This document shows, in pieces, positions 1-8,924 of a stretch of DNA of 64,000 nt (positions are counted from its first letter, which is position 1; each line of letters opens with the position of its first letter). The DNA comes from Mycobacterium sp. NS-7484 (lineage in GTDB: Bacteria; Actinomycetota; Actinomycetes; Mycobacteriales; Mycobacteriaceae). The stretch lies in contig NZ_MBEJ01000138.1 of assembly GCF_001953975.1 (NCBI RefSeq), forward strand, positions 42,873 through 106,872. Direction: 5' to 3'. The position numbers and the translations under genes are program-made. The notes under the pieces were generated by a model, which did no database searches, had not been told where the DNA came from, and saw only the letters and a list, made by a program, of their open reading frames with translations.

Positions 1-27
1 GGGTTTGTGTCTTTTCGCGGAAGGAAA

Positions 28-2886
28 TCAGCCGCGCAGCAACTGGACGGTGTGTACGGGCCGACGGTCAGGGGCCAACTCACGGATCTGGGTACGGCAG
101 CTGAACCCGTCGGCCACCACCGTGGTGTCTCCGTCCGCCTCGCGCAGGGCCGGCAACAGCTTGTCCTCGGCGCAGGCCACCGACACGTCGTAGTGCCCGC
201 GTTCGAATCCGAAATTGCCGGCCAGGCCGCAACATCCGGCGTCGAGGATGTCGAGATCGACTCCGGCGCTCTCGAGCAGGGCGCTCTCGTGCCGGTAATG
301 CAGCACCGCGTGCTGGTGGCAGTGCTGCTGGACCACGGCGGTATCCGACCGTGCCGGTGGTCGCCAATCCGGGGCGCGCAACCGCAGGATCTCACCGATG
401 GTGTGCGTCTGCGCGGCGAGCCGATGGGCGTCCTCGTCTCCGTGTAACAGCTCGGGTAGATCGGACCGGAAGACCGCTGCGCAGCTGGGCTCCAGCACCA
501 CCACGGGGGTGCCGGCATGCAGTGCGGGCCGCAGCGCCCGCAGGGTGCGTCGCAGTACACGTTTGGCGGTGGTCAGCTGACCGGTGGAGATCCAGGTCAG
601 CCCGCAGCACAACGCCTCGCGAGGTACCTCGACGGCAAATCCGGCCGATTCGAGTACTTGCACGGCATCGTGGGCGATCTGCGGATCGAAGTTGTTGGTG
701 AACGTGTCGGGCCACAACACCACCGGCCCCAACGGTGCGTGCGGCGGCCGCACGTGCCCGTCGAACGCCGCAGTGAACCGCTGCCGGGCGAACACCGGGA
801 TGCCGCGACGTTCGTCGATGCCGCCGAGTCGTTTGACCACGGCGCCAAGGCTTTTGGTCTGCACGGTGCGGTTCACCACACCGGGTGCCGCGGCGGCCAA
901 CCGAGCCCACAACGGGATCCAGCCCATCGAGTAGTGCGCCATCGGACGCAGCCGGTTGTGATAGTGATGGGACAGGAACTCGGCCTTGTAGGTCGCCATG
1001 TCGACATTGACCGGACAGTCGCTGCGACATCCCTTGCACGCCAGGCACAGATCGAGCGCGTCGCGCACCTCTTCGGACCGCCAGCCGTCGGTGATCACGT
1101 CACCCTCCAGCATCTCGAACAGCAACCGGGACCGGCCGCGGGTGGAGTGCTCCTCCTCGCCGGTGGCGCGGTAGCTCGGGCACATCACCCCGGATTCGTG
1201 GCCGCGGCAGTTGCCGACACCCACACAACGGGCCGCGGCGTGGGAGAACCGGTGCTCGTCGTCGGGATAGCTGAAGTGCGTGGCGGGATCGGCCGGCCGG
1301 TAATCGGGCCCGTAGCGCAGGTTTTCGTCGAGCCGGTACGGGTGCACGATCTTGCCCGGGTTCATCCGGTTGCCGGGATCGAAGAGCGCCTTGGTTCGCT
1401 CGAATGCGGTGACGACCCGTTCGCCGAACATGATCGGCAGCAGCTCGCCGCGGGACTGCCCGTCGCCGTGTTCGCCGGACAGCGACCCGCCGTAGTCGAC
1501 CACCAGTCGAGCCGCGTCGTACGCGAACCGCCGATACTTGTCGACGCCTTCGGCGGTCCGCAAGTCGAACGGGATTCGGGTGTGAATGCACCCCTGCCCG
1601 AAATGGCCGTACAGCGAAGCGCTTTCATAGTCATACCGCGTCAGCAACGCGCGAAAATCTCGCAGGTAGTCGCCGAGCCGGTCCGGCGGGACGGCGGCGT
1701 CTTCCCACCCCTCGTGCGTTTCGGGGCCGGTCGGTGGATACGCGGTGGCGCCGAGGCCCGCTTCCCGGGCGGCCCACACCTCCTTCTTGCGCACGGGGTC
1801 GTCGAGGACTGCGCCGTCGGCCTTCTCGCCCAACGCCGCGATCATCGCCTTCGCCGCGCGGTCGGCCTCCTCCTGCGTGTCGCCGTTGAACTGCACCATC
1901 AGCCACGCCTTGCCGTCGGGCAGTTCGCGTAAGGCCTTCTCGGCCAACCGCCGCGAATGCTCGAGTTCGACGAGGCGATGGTCGAGACCCTCCAGCGCGG
2001 CCGGCTGATGTTCGAGCACCGCGGGCACCGCGTCTCCGGCGGTGGTGATGTCGTCGAACCCGAGCAACGCCAGCGCGCTGGCGGCCGGACGGCGCACCAA
2101 CTGAAGCTTGGCCCGTAGGACCGTGACGAGGGTGCTCTCGCTGCCGACGAGGGCGGTGGCCACGTTGAAGTGGTTCTCCGGCAACAGGGAATCGAGGTTG
2201 TAGCCCGAGACCCGACGCGGGATGTGCGGGTAGCGGGACCGGATGTCGTCGGCGTACTCCTCGGCGATCGCCCGCAGCCCCTGGTACAACTGCGCGTCGC
2301 GGCCGCCCGCTGCGATGATCCGGTCGTACTCCTCGGCGGTGGTCTCGCCGACCCAACGGCGGGTGCCGTCGTAGGTCAGGATCTCCAGCGCCAGAACCGA
2401 ATCCGCCATTTTTCCGTAGGCCTGCGCGGTGGAACCACAGGAGTTGTTGCCGATCATGCCGCCGATGGTGCAGTTGACGTGAGTGGAGGGTTTGGGTCCG
2501 ACCATCCAGCCCGACGACGCCAACTGGTCGTTGAGCACGTCGAGCTTGATGCCGGGTTCGACGACGACGGTGCCCGCGTCGGTGTCGACCTCGCCGATTC
2601 GCGTGCAGTATTTGCTCCAGTCCAGCACCACTGCGGCGTTGCAACATTGGCCGGCCAGGCTGGTGCCGCCGCCTCGGGACAGCACCGGCACATCGTGGTC
2701 GCGGCACACCGCGATCGCGGTGGCGGCCGCGTCCGGTGACCTCGGTACCACCACCCCGATCGGGATCTGGCGGTAGTTGGAGGCGTCGGTCGAATAGGTG
2801 GCCCGTGATCCCGGATCGAACCGGACTTCTCCGTCGACCCACTCATGCAAATCGGCGGCCAGGGACTCGAACAACAATGTAGTCAT
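28..2886 (-). CDS. Fused FAD-linked oxidase / Fe-S oxidoreductase (D-lactate or glycolate dehydrogenase-like)
   Basis: Predicted 952-residue flavoprotein that oxidises a 2-hydroxy acid and passes electrons through Fe-S clusters, as in D-lactate and glycolate dehydrogenases. An N-terminal FAD-binding PCMH domain (about residues 40-220) contains the FAD loop RGGGTSLAGQ and IGGMIGNNSCGS. An FAD-oxidase C-terminal domain follows, then cysteine clusters near residue 557 (CVGVGNC...MCPS) and 610-625 (LCLACKGCRSDCP). Two CCG motifs lie near 758 (CCGL) and 887 (GCCGLAGNFGF), so GlcD- and GlcF-type halves are fused. I chose the ATG at 2886 because GAGGATCACC precedes it; a longer frame to 2916 would overlap the upstream gene. 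It is the last gene of the minus-strand five-gene set, 19 bp after the dehydratase. The substrate is not determined by sequence. Confidence 0.85.
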   Translation of the reverse strand: MTTLLFESLAADLHEWVDGEVRFDPGSRATYSTDASNYRQIPIGVVVPRSPDAAATAIAVCRDHDVPVLSRGGGTSLAGQCCNAAVVLDWSKYCTRIGEVDTDAGTVVVEPGIKLDVLNDQLASSGWMVGPKPSTHVNCTIGGMIGNNSCGSTAQAYGKMADSVLALEILTYDGTRRWVGETTAEEYDRIIAAGGRDAQLYQGLRAIAEEYADDIRSRYPHIPRRVSGYNLDSLLPENHFNVATALVGSESTLVTVLRAKLQLVRRPAASALALLGFDDITTAGDAVPAVLEHQPAALEGLDHRLVELEHSRRLAEKALRELPDGKAWLMVQFNGDTQEEADRAAKAMIAALGEKADGAVLDDPVRKKEVWAAREAGLGATAYPPTGPETHEGWEDAAVPPDRLGDYLRDFRALLTRYDYESASLYGHFGQGCIHTRIPFDLRTAEGVDKYRRFAYDAARLVVDYGGSLSGEHGDGQSRGELLPIMFGERVVTAFERTKALFDPGNRMNPGKIVHPYRLDENLRYGPDYRPADPATHFSYPDDEHRFSHAAARCVGVGNCRGHESGVMCPSYRATGEEEHSTRGRSRLLFEMLEGDVITDGWRSEEVRDALDLCLACKGCRSDCPVNVDMATYKAEFLSHHYHNRLRPMAHYSMGWIPLWARLAAAAPGVVNRTVQTKSLGAVVKRLGGIDERRGIPVFARQRFTAAFDGHVRPPHAPLGPVVLWPDTFTNNFDPQIAHDAVQVLESAGFAVEVPREALCCGLTWISTGQLTTAKRVLRRTLRALRPALHAGTPVVVLEPSCAAVFRSDLPELLHGDEDAHRLAAQTHTIGEILRLRAPDWRPPARSDTAVVQQHCHQHAVLHYRHESALLESAGVDLDILDAGCCGLAGNFGFERGHYDVSVACAEDKLLPALREADGDTTVVADGFSCRTQIRELAPDRRPVHTVQLLRG

Positions 2887-2905
2887 GGTGATCCTCGGTG
2901 GATTG

Positions 2906-4015
2906 TCAAAGCACACGGTGGTTTTCGAGGTCGGCCCAACGCACGGTCAGGCCGTGACCCGGCCGGTCGGCAGATAGCCGCAACAGCCCGTCGACCGGTG
3001 ATGCCGCGCCCTCGAAGTAGCGCAGCGCAATCCGCGCGTGGTCGTGAAACCACTCAAGGTGCCGCAGGTTGGGCACGCACGCCGCGACATGGGCGTGCAG
3101 ATAGGGCGCGCAGTGTGCGGAGATCTGCAGATGGTGCGCGGCGGCGACGGCGGCGACGCGCAGCCATTCGGTGATCCCGCCGCACCGCGTGGCGTCGGCC
3201 TGCAGGCAGTCGAGGGCCTCGCCGGCGCACATCCGCCGGAAGTAGGTGAGGTCGTATCCGTATTCACCCGCAGCCACGTCGGCATCGACGGCCTCCCGTA
3301 CCGCACGTAGGCCGGCCAGGTCGTCGGAGGACACCGGTTCCTCGAACCAGGTCACGTGGCAGTCGGCGACGTCGCGCATCAACCGCACGGCCTGCTTGAC
3401 CTGGTAGCCGCCATTGGCGTCCACATACAGCTCGCACTCCGGCCCGATCACGTGACGTGCCTGACGGATTCGGCTCATGTCCCGCGGAATCCGGTCACCC
3501 CACGACTCACCGATCTTGATCTTGACCCGGGGGATCGCCAGATTCTGTGTCCACTCGGTCAACTGGTCACGTAGCTGGTGTTCGGTGTAGGTGGTGAACC
3601 CCCCGCTGCCGTATACCGGCACGGCGTCGCGCACCGCTCCGATCAGCCGGTGCAGCGGCAACTCCAACAGTCGCGCCTTCAGGTCCCACAGGGCCACGTC
3701 GACCGCGGAGATCGCCTGTCCCGCCACGCCGCTGCGGCCCGCGTTGCGCACCGCCCGCACCATGGCGTCGAGGCTGCCGGCCACGTCGAACACATTGCGC
3801 CCCAGCACCTGCGGTGCCAGCAGATCGCGGATCAGCGGCACGGCCGCAGCGGGCCCGTAGGTCCACCCGGTACCCACCGTCGCGCCGCAGCGGACGGTGG
3901 CCACCACCAGCGTGGTGCTGTCCCAGCTCAGGGTGCCGTCGGCCTCGGGGGAGTCGGTGGGGATGGTGTAGGCGGCCGCGGTGACGTCGGTGACCGGCGC
4001 GGAGGGATCCTGCAT
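2906..4015 (-). CDS. Enolase-superfamily acid-sugar dehydratase / racemase (mandelate racemase family)
   Basis: A 369-residue member of the mandelate racemase / muconate lactonizing enzyme group. These enzymes abstract a proton alpha to a carboxylate held on Mg2+; many in sugar operons dehydrate aldonic acids. Visible active-site elements are the K-x-K base (VKIKIG), metal ligands in VDANGGY, WFEEPV and AAGEYGYD, and a C-terminal histidine in SAHCAP. The full-length barrel is intact. The gene lies 12 bp after the ThDP enzyme and 19 bp before the FAD/Fe-S oxidase, so it is probably co-transcribed. With a glucose-dehydrogenase-like gene in the same set, an aldonate dehydratase role is plausible. 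That is inference; the family also holds racemases and cycloisomerases. Confidence 0.8.
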   Translation of the reverse strand: MQDPSAPVTDVTAAAYTIPTDSPEADGTLSWDSTTLVVATVRCGATVGTGWTYGPAAAVPLIRDLLAPQVLGRNVFDVAGSLDAMVRAVRNAGRSGVAGQAISAVDVALWDLKARLLELPLHRLIGAVRDAVPVYGSGGFTTYTEHQLRDQLTEWTQNLAIPRVKIKIGESWGDRIPRDMSRIRQARHVIGPECELYVDANGGYQVKQAVRLMRDVADCHVTWFEEPVSSDDLAGLRAVREAVDADVAAGEYGYDLTYFRRMCAGEALDCLQADATRCGGITEWLRVAAVAAAHHLQISAHCAPYLHAHVAACVPNLRHLEWFHDHARIALRYFEGAASPVDGLLRLSADRPGHGLTVRWADLENHRVL

Positions 4016-4027
4016 GACGACCCCGCG

Positions 4028-5821
4028 TCACTTGCTGCGGTGCGGGACGAACTCCTGCGCCTTGGCCTTGATGCCCTCCTTGATGAAGCCCCAACTGTTC
4101 TCGTCACCCTCCAGTACCGCCGAAGCGGTCGACTTGAACTGTTCCCAGGTGGCGTGCGGCGGGATCGGCGGCAGGTTCGGATCGGTGTGCACATCCAGCA
4201 TCGTGGGTTTCTGCGCCGCGAGCGCGTGACGCCACGCGTCGGCGAGTTCGTCGGGATCCTTCACCGTCATCGCCTCCAGTCCGAGGCTGGCGGCGAATGC
4301 TGCGTAGTCGACATCTGGAAGTGTTTGCGACTCGGTGAATTTCGGTGCGCCGCTCATGGCCCGCATCTCCCAGGTGACCTGGTTGAGGTCATTGTTGTGC
4401 AAGATGGCCACGATCAACCGGGGATCGGACCATTCGTGGTGATAGCGCTTGATGGTGATGAGTTCGGCCATCCCGTTCATCTGCATGGCGCCGTCACCGA
4501 CGAACGCGATCGCCGGCCGGTCCGGGTGGGCGAACTTCGCCCCGATGGCGTACGGCACACCGGGGCCCATCGTGGCCAGGTTGCCCGACAGGGAGCCGCG
4601 CATGTCACCGCGGAACCGTAGTTGGCGTGCATACCAATTGGCCGATGACCCCGAGTCGGCGGTGACGATCGCGTTGTCGGGCAACATCGGGGACAACTCG
4701 GCGAACAGCCGCAGGGGATTGACCGGGTGGGCCCCGACCATGGCCTGCAGGTGCATCGTCTCCCACCATCGGGACACGTTCTTCTCGATGGTCTCGCGCC
4801 ACGACCGGTCCGTCTTGCGCTCCAGGTGCGGAATCAGCGCCCGCAGTGCGGTTTTGGCATCCGCGACCAGGTTCACCTCGTACGGATAGCGCATGCCGAT
4901 CATCTTGGCGTCGATGTCGATCTGCACCCCGCGGGCCTGGCCGTACTCCGGCATGAACTGCGAGTACGGGAAGCTCGAACCGACGGTGAGCACGGTGTCA
5001 CAGTCGCGCATCATCTCGTAGCTGGGCCGGGTGCCCAACAGGCCGATGGAGCCGGTCACCCAGGGTAGCTCGTCGGACAGTACATCCTTGCCCAGCAACG
5101 CTTTTGCCGCGCCGGCACCGAGCAGCTCGGCAACCTCGGCCACCTCGTCGCGCGCGTCGCGAGCGCCGGTGCCGATCAACATCGCCACCTTCTTACCCGA
5201 GTTGAGCACTTCGGCCGCACGGGCGATGGCCGCGTCGTCGGGCGCGATGTCGGGCCAGTCGATCCCCAGGCTCGACGGCACCATCTTGAACTCGTGGGTG
5301 GGCGCGGTGTACGGCAGTTCCTGGACGTCGGCCGGGATGATCAGCGCGGTGGGCGCGCGCTCGGCCAGCGCGGTGCGAATGGCGCGGTCCAGGACGTTGG
5401 GCAGCTGTTCGGCCACGTTGACCGTCTCGACGTAGGCTCCGGCGACATCCTTGTACAGGTTCGCCAGGTCCACCTCCTGCTGGTAGGACCCGCCCATCGC
5501 GCTGCGGTTGGTCTGTCCGACGATCGCCACCACCGGGACGTGATCGAGCTTGGCGTCGTAGAGGCCGTTGAGCAGATGGATCGCTCCCGGGCCGGACGTG
5601 GCCATGCACACGCCGAACTTGCCGCTGAACTTTGCGTAGCCAACGGCTTCGAACGCGCTCATCTCCTCGTGCCGGGCCTGGATGAAGCGAGGACAGTCGT
5701 CGGCTCGCCCCCAGGCCGCCAGGATGGCGTTGATGCCGTCGCCGGGGAAGGCGAAGACATCGTGCACATCCCATTCCCGTAGGCGTTGCAACAGGTAATC
5801 GGCGACGTTTTGCTCAGCCAT
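4028..5821 (-). CDS. Thiamine diphosphate-dependent enzyme (pyruvate oxidase / acetolactate synthase-like)
   Basis: A 597-residue ThDP enzyme with the three-domain POX/ALS architecture. The N-terminal Pyr domain carries FAFPGDGINAIL and the cofactor-activating glutamate in RHEEMSAFEA (E52). The C-terminal PP domain has the ThDP/Mg motif from VGDGAMQMNG to HNNDLNQVTWE. Close relatives are annotated pyruvate dehydrogenase (quinone) or simply thiamine pyrophosphate-requiring protein. The chosen ATG at 5821 follows GAGGAACCC and gives a standard N-terminus. The gene is separated from the upstream GH15 gene by 94 bp with no obvious terminator, so an operon is likely but not certain. Decarboxylation of a 2-keto acid produced by the neighbouring dehydratase is a reasonable guess only. 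Confidence 0.85.
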   Translation of the reverse strand: MAEQNVADYLLQRLREWDVHDVFAFPGDGINAILAAWGRADDCPRFIQARHEEMSAFEAVGYAKFSGKFGVCMATSGPGAIHLLNGLYDAKLDHVPVVAIVGQTNRSAMGGSYQQEVDLANLYKDVAGAYVETVNVAEQLPNVLDRAIRTALAERAPTALIIPADVQELPYTAPTHEFKMVPSSLGIDWPDIAPDDAAIARAAEVLNSGKKVAMLIGTGARDARDEVAEVAELLGAGAAKALLGKDVLSDELPWVTGSIGLLGTRPSYEMMRDCDTVLTVGSSFPYSQFMPEYGQARGVQIDIDAKMIGMRYPYEVNLVADAKTALRALIPHLERKTDRSWRETIEKNVSRWWETMHLQAMVGAHPVNPLRLFAELSPMLPDNAIVTADSGSSANWYARQLRFRGDMRGSLSGNLATMGPGVPYAIGAKFAHPDRPAIAFVGDGAMQMNGMAELITIKRYHHEWSDPRLIVAILHNNDLNQVTWEMRAMSGAPKFTESQTLPDVDYAAFAASLGLEAMTVKDPDELADAWRHALAAQKPTMLDVHTDPNLPPIPPHATWEQFKSTASAVLEGDENSWGFIKEGIKAKAQEFVPHRSK

Positions 5822-5915
5822 GGGTTCCTCCTCTGCGGTGGCGGACGATGCGGTCCGGGTACCCGCTTTCGTTGTTGGTATGCAATTGTTGTTGTCAAGC
5901 AATTAATTGACTCGG

Positions 5916-7733
5916 TCAACGGGTCTTCACGTGCTGTTCGTGGCCGCGGGCCGACGTCGTGGTGCGGTGACCGCTCAGGTGGCGGGCGGTGTTGATGAGG
6001 CCGACGAGGCTGAACGCTTGCGGGGTGTTGCCGATCTGGCGGTGCGCGACGGTGTCGTACTCCTCGCTGAGCAGCCCGACGTCATTGCGCAGTGTCAGCA
6101 GCCGCTCGAACAGCTCGGTCGCCTCGTCGGTGCGCCCGATGCCGGCCAGCGCGTCGGCCAGCCAGAAGCTGCAGGCCAGGAACACCCCCTCACCGCCGGG
6201 CAGCCCGTCGTCGGCCTTTTGCGGGTGATACCGCAGCACGAACCCGTCGTGACACAGCTCCTCGCGCACGGCTTCGACGGTGCCGATCACCCGCGGGTCG
6301 TCCCACGGCAGGAACCCGACCCGGCCGATCAGCAGCAGGGAGGCGTCCAGATCGGGCGCGCCGTAGGACTGGGTGAAGGTGTTGCGGTCGGCGTCATACC
6401 CGTGGGCACACACGTCGCGGTGGATCTCGTCGCGCAGTGCGCGCCACCGGTCCACCGGCCCGTCGAGTTTGTGGTTGACCACGGTGCGGACCGCGCGATC
6501 CACACCGGCCCACGCCATCACCTTGGAATGGACGAACTGTCGACGCGGGCCCCGCATCTCCCACAATGAGCTGTCGGCATCACGCCAGTGGCCTTCGAGG
6601 TAATCCAGCAGGGCACGCTGGACATCCCAGGCCGTGTCGTCGGCCTCCATGCCGGCCTCGCGGGCCAGGTGCAGCCCGTCGAGGATCTCACCCCACACGT
6701 CGAGCTGGAACTGCGCGGCCGCCGCGTTGCCCACCCGCACGGGCCGCGAATTCTCGTAACCGCCAAGCCAATCGAGGTTGAACTCGGGAAGCCGGCGCCG
6801 ACCGTCGAGGCCGTACATGATCTGGAGGTCGGCCGGGTCGCCGGCGACCGCGCGCACCAGCCATTCCCGCCAGGCCTGCGCCTCCTCGACGAACCCCGTG
6901 CCCAGCAGGGCCTGCAGGGTGAACGTCGCGTCGCGCAGCCAGCAGTAGCGGTAATCCCAGTTGCGGGGGCCGCCGATCTGTTCGGGCAGTGAGCTGGTGG
7001 CCGCCGCGACGATGCCCCCGGTGGGCGCGTAGGTCAGCGCCTTGAGCAACAACAGCGAGCGCTGCACCTCCGACTGCCAGCGGCCGGTGTAGCTGCACCG
7101 CGACATCCACTGGGCCCAGTACCGGCCGGTTTTCTCCAGGGCCTCCTCGGCGTCGACCGGATCCGGCCTCGACAGATGCGACAGCTGATACGTCAGGACA
7201 AAGGGGATTCGCTGGCCGGCAGCGACCTCGAATTCGGCCACGGTGGCCATCTCCCGGCCGTGCATGCGCACCGGCGTGCGCAGCCACACCGCATCGGGTC
7301 CGGCGATCGCGGTCAGGTCTTCGCCCTGTCGTCGCACCCACGGGACGACGTGCCCGTAGTCGAACCGCAGTTTCAGGCTCATCTGCATCGGGACCCGACC
7401 ACGCACCCCCTCGACGATGCGCACCACGTCAGCCGCGATGCCGCGCGGCGGCATGAAATCGATGAGCCGCACCGTCCCCTCGGCGGTGTCCCAGACGGTC
7501 TCGAGCACCAGTGAACTGTCCCGGTAGTGCCGGTGGGTGGCCGCCCCACCCGAGGCCGGTGCCAACAGCCAATTGCCGGCGTCGGTCTCGTGTTCGCCGT
7601 CGTCGACGAGCGCGGCAAAACATGCCGGCGAATCGAACCGGGGCAGGCACAACCAGTCGATCGAGCCGTAACGGCTGACGAGCGCGGCGGTCTGCAGATC
7701 ACCCAACAGTGCATAGTCTTCGATCGGCGCCAT
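5916..7733 (-). CDS. Glycoside hydrolase family 15 protein (glucoamylase/trehalase-like)
   Basis: A 605-residue GH15 enzyme. Its N-terminus (PIEDYALLGDLQTAALVSRY then GSIDWLCLPRFDSPACF) is typical of mycobacterial GH15 proteins, some of which are trehalases. The (alpha/alpha)6 barrel carries the family signature RNWDYRYCWLRDATFTL and, near the C-terminus, LLSEEYDTVAHRQIGNTPQAF with the likely catalytic glutamate. No signal peptide is seen, so it is probably cytosolic. The ATG at 7733 follows GAGGTGAGC and starts only 2 bp after the stop of the glucose-dehydrogenase-like gene, so the two are translationally close and surely co-transcribed. Releasing glucose from an alpha-glucoside for oxidation by the neighbour fits the arrangement but is inference. 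Confidence 0.88.
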   Translation of the reverse strand: MAPIEDYALLGDLQTAALVSRYGSIDWLCLPRFDSPACFAALVDDGEHETDAGNWLLAPASGGAATHRHYRDSSLVLETVWDTAEGTVRLIDFMPPRGIAADVVRIVEGVRGRVPMQMSLKLRFDYGHVVPWVRRQGEDLTAIAGPDAVWLRTPVRMHGREMATVAEFEVAAGQRIPFVLTYQLSHLSRPDPVDAEEALEKTGRYWAQWMSRCSYTGRWQSEVQRSLLLLKALTYAPTGGIVAAATSSLPEQIGGPRNWDYRYCWLRDATFTLQALLGTGFVEEAQAWREWLVRAVAGDPADLQIMYGLDGRRRLPEFNLDWLGGYENSRPVRVGNAAAAQFQLDVWGEILDGLHLAREAGMEADDTAWDVQRALLDYLEGHWRDADSSLWEMRGPRRQFVHSKVMAWAGVDRAVRTVVNHKLDGPVDRWRALRDEIHRDVCAHGYDADRNTFTQSYGAPDLDASLLLIGRVGFLPWDDPRVIGTVEAVREELCHDGFVLRYHPQKADDGLPGGEGVFLACSFWLADALAGIGRTDEATELFERLLTLRNDVGLLSEEYDTVAHRQIGNTPQAFSLVGLINTARHLSGHRTTTSARGHEQHVKTR

Positions 7734-7735
7734 GC

Positions 7736-8794
7736 TCACCTCCCCGCGGTGAGGTCGATGACGACCTTGACGTCGTCCGGACCGGCGTCGAACGCATCTG
7801 CGGCGCGCTCCAGGGGTACCCGGCGCGTGATGAGACTCGACAGCCAATCCACGTCGGCCTTGGCCAGCGCGGCAGCGGCCTGCTGGTAATGGCGTAGGTT
7901 AGCGTTCACCGAGCCGACGACGGCGTCGTTCTCCAACACGAGTTCGCGGTTCACGTCGCCGGCATCGATGCGTAGCATGCGTCCGACCGGTGACACCCCG
8001 GTGAGACACACGATGCCGTAGGACGCGGTGTTGGCGATCGCGCCGAAGACGACCGGGCCGGCGCCGGTGGCTTCGATCACCACATCGGGCTGCAGTTTGC
8101 CTGCGACATCGGCGATGTCGTCGTGGTGATAGGTGGCGCCCAGGGCCTTGACGATGCCGGGCTTGGGTCCATCGGTGTGGCGGTCCAGGACGTGGGTTTC
8201 CAGGCCCTGCTGGACGCCCAGCATGGCCGCCAGCAGCCCGATCGGTCCGGCGCCGGTGACCAGCACGCTCTTGGGTTCGAACCAGGCGCGCTCACCGACC
8301 CGGTGCACCTGCTCCCAGGCCTTGGCGACCACCGTCGTCGGCTCCATCAGCATGCCGACCGGCTCGAGGTGTGGGTCCAGGCGCACGGCGTAATCGGTTT
8401 CCACGCACCATTGCTGGCTTCCGTAACCGTCGATCTCCTTGATGCCGCGCTCGGTGTAGCGACCGTTGCGGCACATGTCGAATTCGCCGTGTGCGCAGGC
8501 CCCGCACGGCTCCGGGTCGGGGCGTCGCACCACACCGACCACCAGATCGCCGGTCTGAAATGAGCTGTCCCGCGGTGCGTGCGCCACCCGGCCCAGTGAC
8601 TCGTGGCCGAGGATCAACCGGTCGCGGTGCGGCGGCGCCCACCCGTACTCGCCGCGGGCGATCTCTTTGTCGGTGCCGCACACACCGAGCGCCAGCCCGT
8701 CCACCAGCAGCTCGTCGTGTCCCGGCTTGGGATCGGGAACCTCGCACACCTGCAGTGAATCCGCATGCATGGGCGCAATCGTCAGCGCACGCAT
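7736..8794 (-). CDS. Glucose 1-dehydrogenase-like zinc alcohol dehydrogenase
   Basis: A 352-residue medium-chain dehydrogenase most like archaeal and actinobacterial glucose 1-dehydrogenases, which oxidise D-glucose to gluconolactone with NAD(P). Catalytic zinc region: LGVCGTDKEIARGEYG and LILGHES. Structural-zinc cysteines: PEPCGACAHGEFDMC. The Rossmann segment is VLVTGAGPIGLLAAMLG. The ATG at 8794 is the standard family start; a longer frame would run across the two operators at 8848-8903. It is the first gene of the minus-strand set and is divergent from the MarR gene, so it is the probable regulated promoter-proximal gene. Sugar specificity cannot be read from the sequence. Confidence 0.85.
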   Translation of the reverse strand: MRALTIAPMHADSLQVCEVPDPKPGHDELLVDGLALGVCGTDKEIARGEYGWAPPHRDRLILGHESLGRVAHAPRDSSFQTGDLVVGVVRRPDPEPCGACAHGEFDMCRNGRYTERGIKEIDGYGSQQWCVETDYAVRLDPHLEPVGMLMEPTTVVAKAWEQVHRVGERAWFEPKSVLVTGAGPIGLLAAMLGVQQGLETHVLDRHTDGPKPGIVKALGATYHHDDIADVAGKLQPDVVIEATGAGPVVFGAIANTASYGIVCLTGVSPVGRMLRIDAGDVNRELVLENDAVVGSVNANLRHYQQAAAALAKADVDWLSSLITRRVPLERAADAFDAGPDDVKVVIDLTAGR

Positions 8795-8847
8795 CTGTGC
8801 CACCACCCCTTCCAGCCGATGGGAAAGATTGTTGTGATGGGTGAATG

Positions 8848-8863
8848 GTTGCCCTGAAGCAAC
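8848..8863. promoter_or_regulatory. Inverted-repeat operator 1 (GTTGC-N6-GCAAC)
   Basis: GTTGC at 8848-8852 and GCAAC at 8859-8863 form a perfect 5-bp inverted repeat around CCTGAA. It lies in the divergent gap between the glucose-dehydrogenase-like gene and the MarR gene, and its arms are identical to those at 8888-8903. Probably a binding site for the adjacent MarR protein. Confidence 0.7.
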
Positions 8864-8887
8864 GAAATTAAACCGCCCTCGGAAATA

Positions 8888-8903
8888 GTTGCCTTTGAGC
8901 AAC
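8888..8903. promoter_or_regulatory. Inverted-repeat operator 2 (GTTGC-N6-GCAAC)
   Basis: GTTGC at 8888-8892 and GCAAC at 8899-8903 surround CTTTGA. The centre is exactly 40 bp (about four helical turns) from operator 1, putting both dimer sites on the same face of the helix. It lies 21 bp before the MarR start codon, consistent with autorepression. Confidence 0.7.
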
Positions 8904-8924
8904 GATTACCGGCATGATCCACCT

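Noticed and set aside
517..1932. Long open frame antisense to the FAD/Fe-S oxidase
   Set aside because: Same shadow effect; His/Gln/Arg-rich translation with no motif, opposite a gene with clear cofactor sites.
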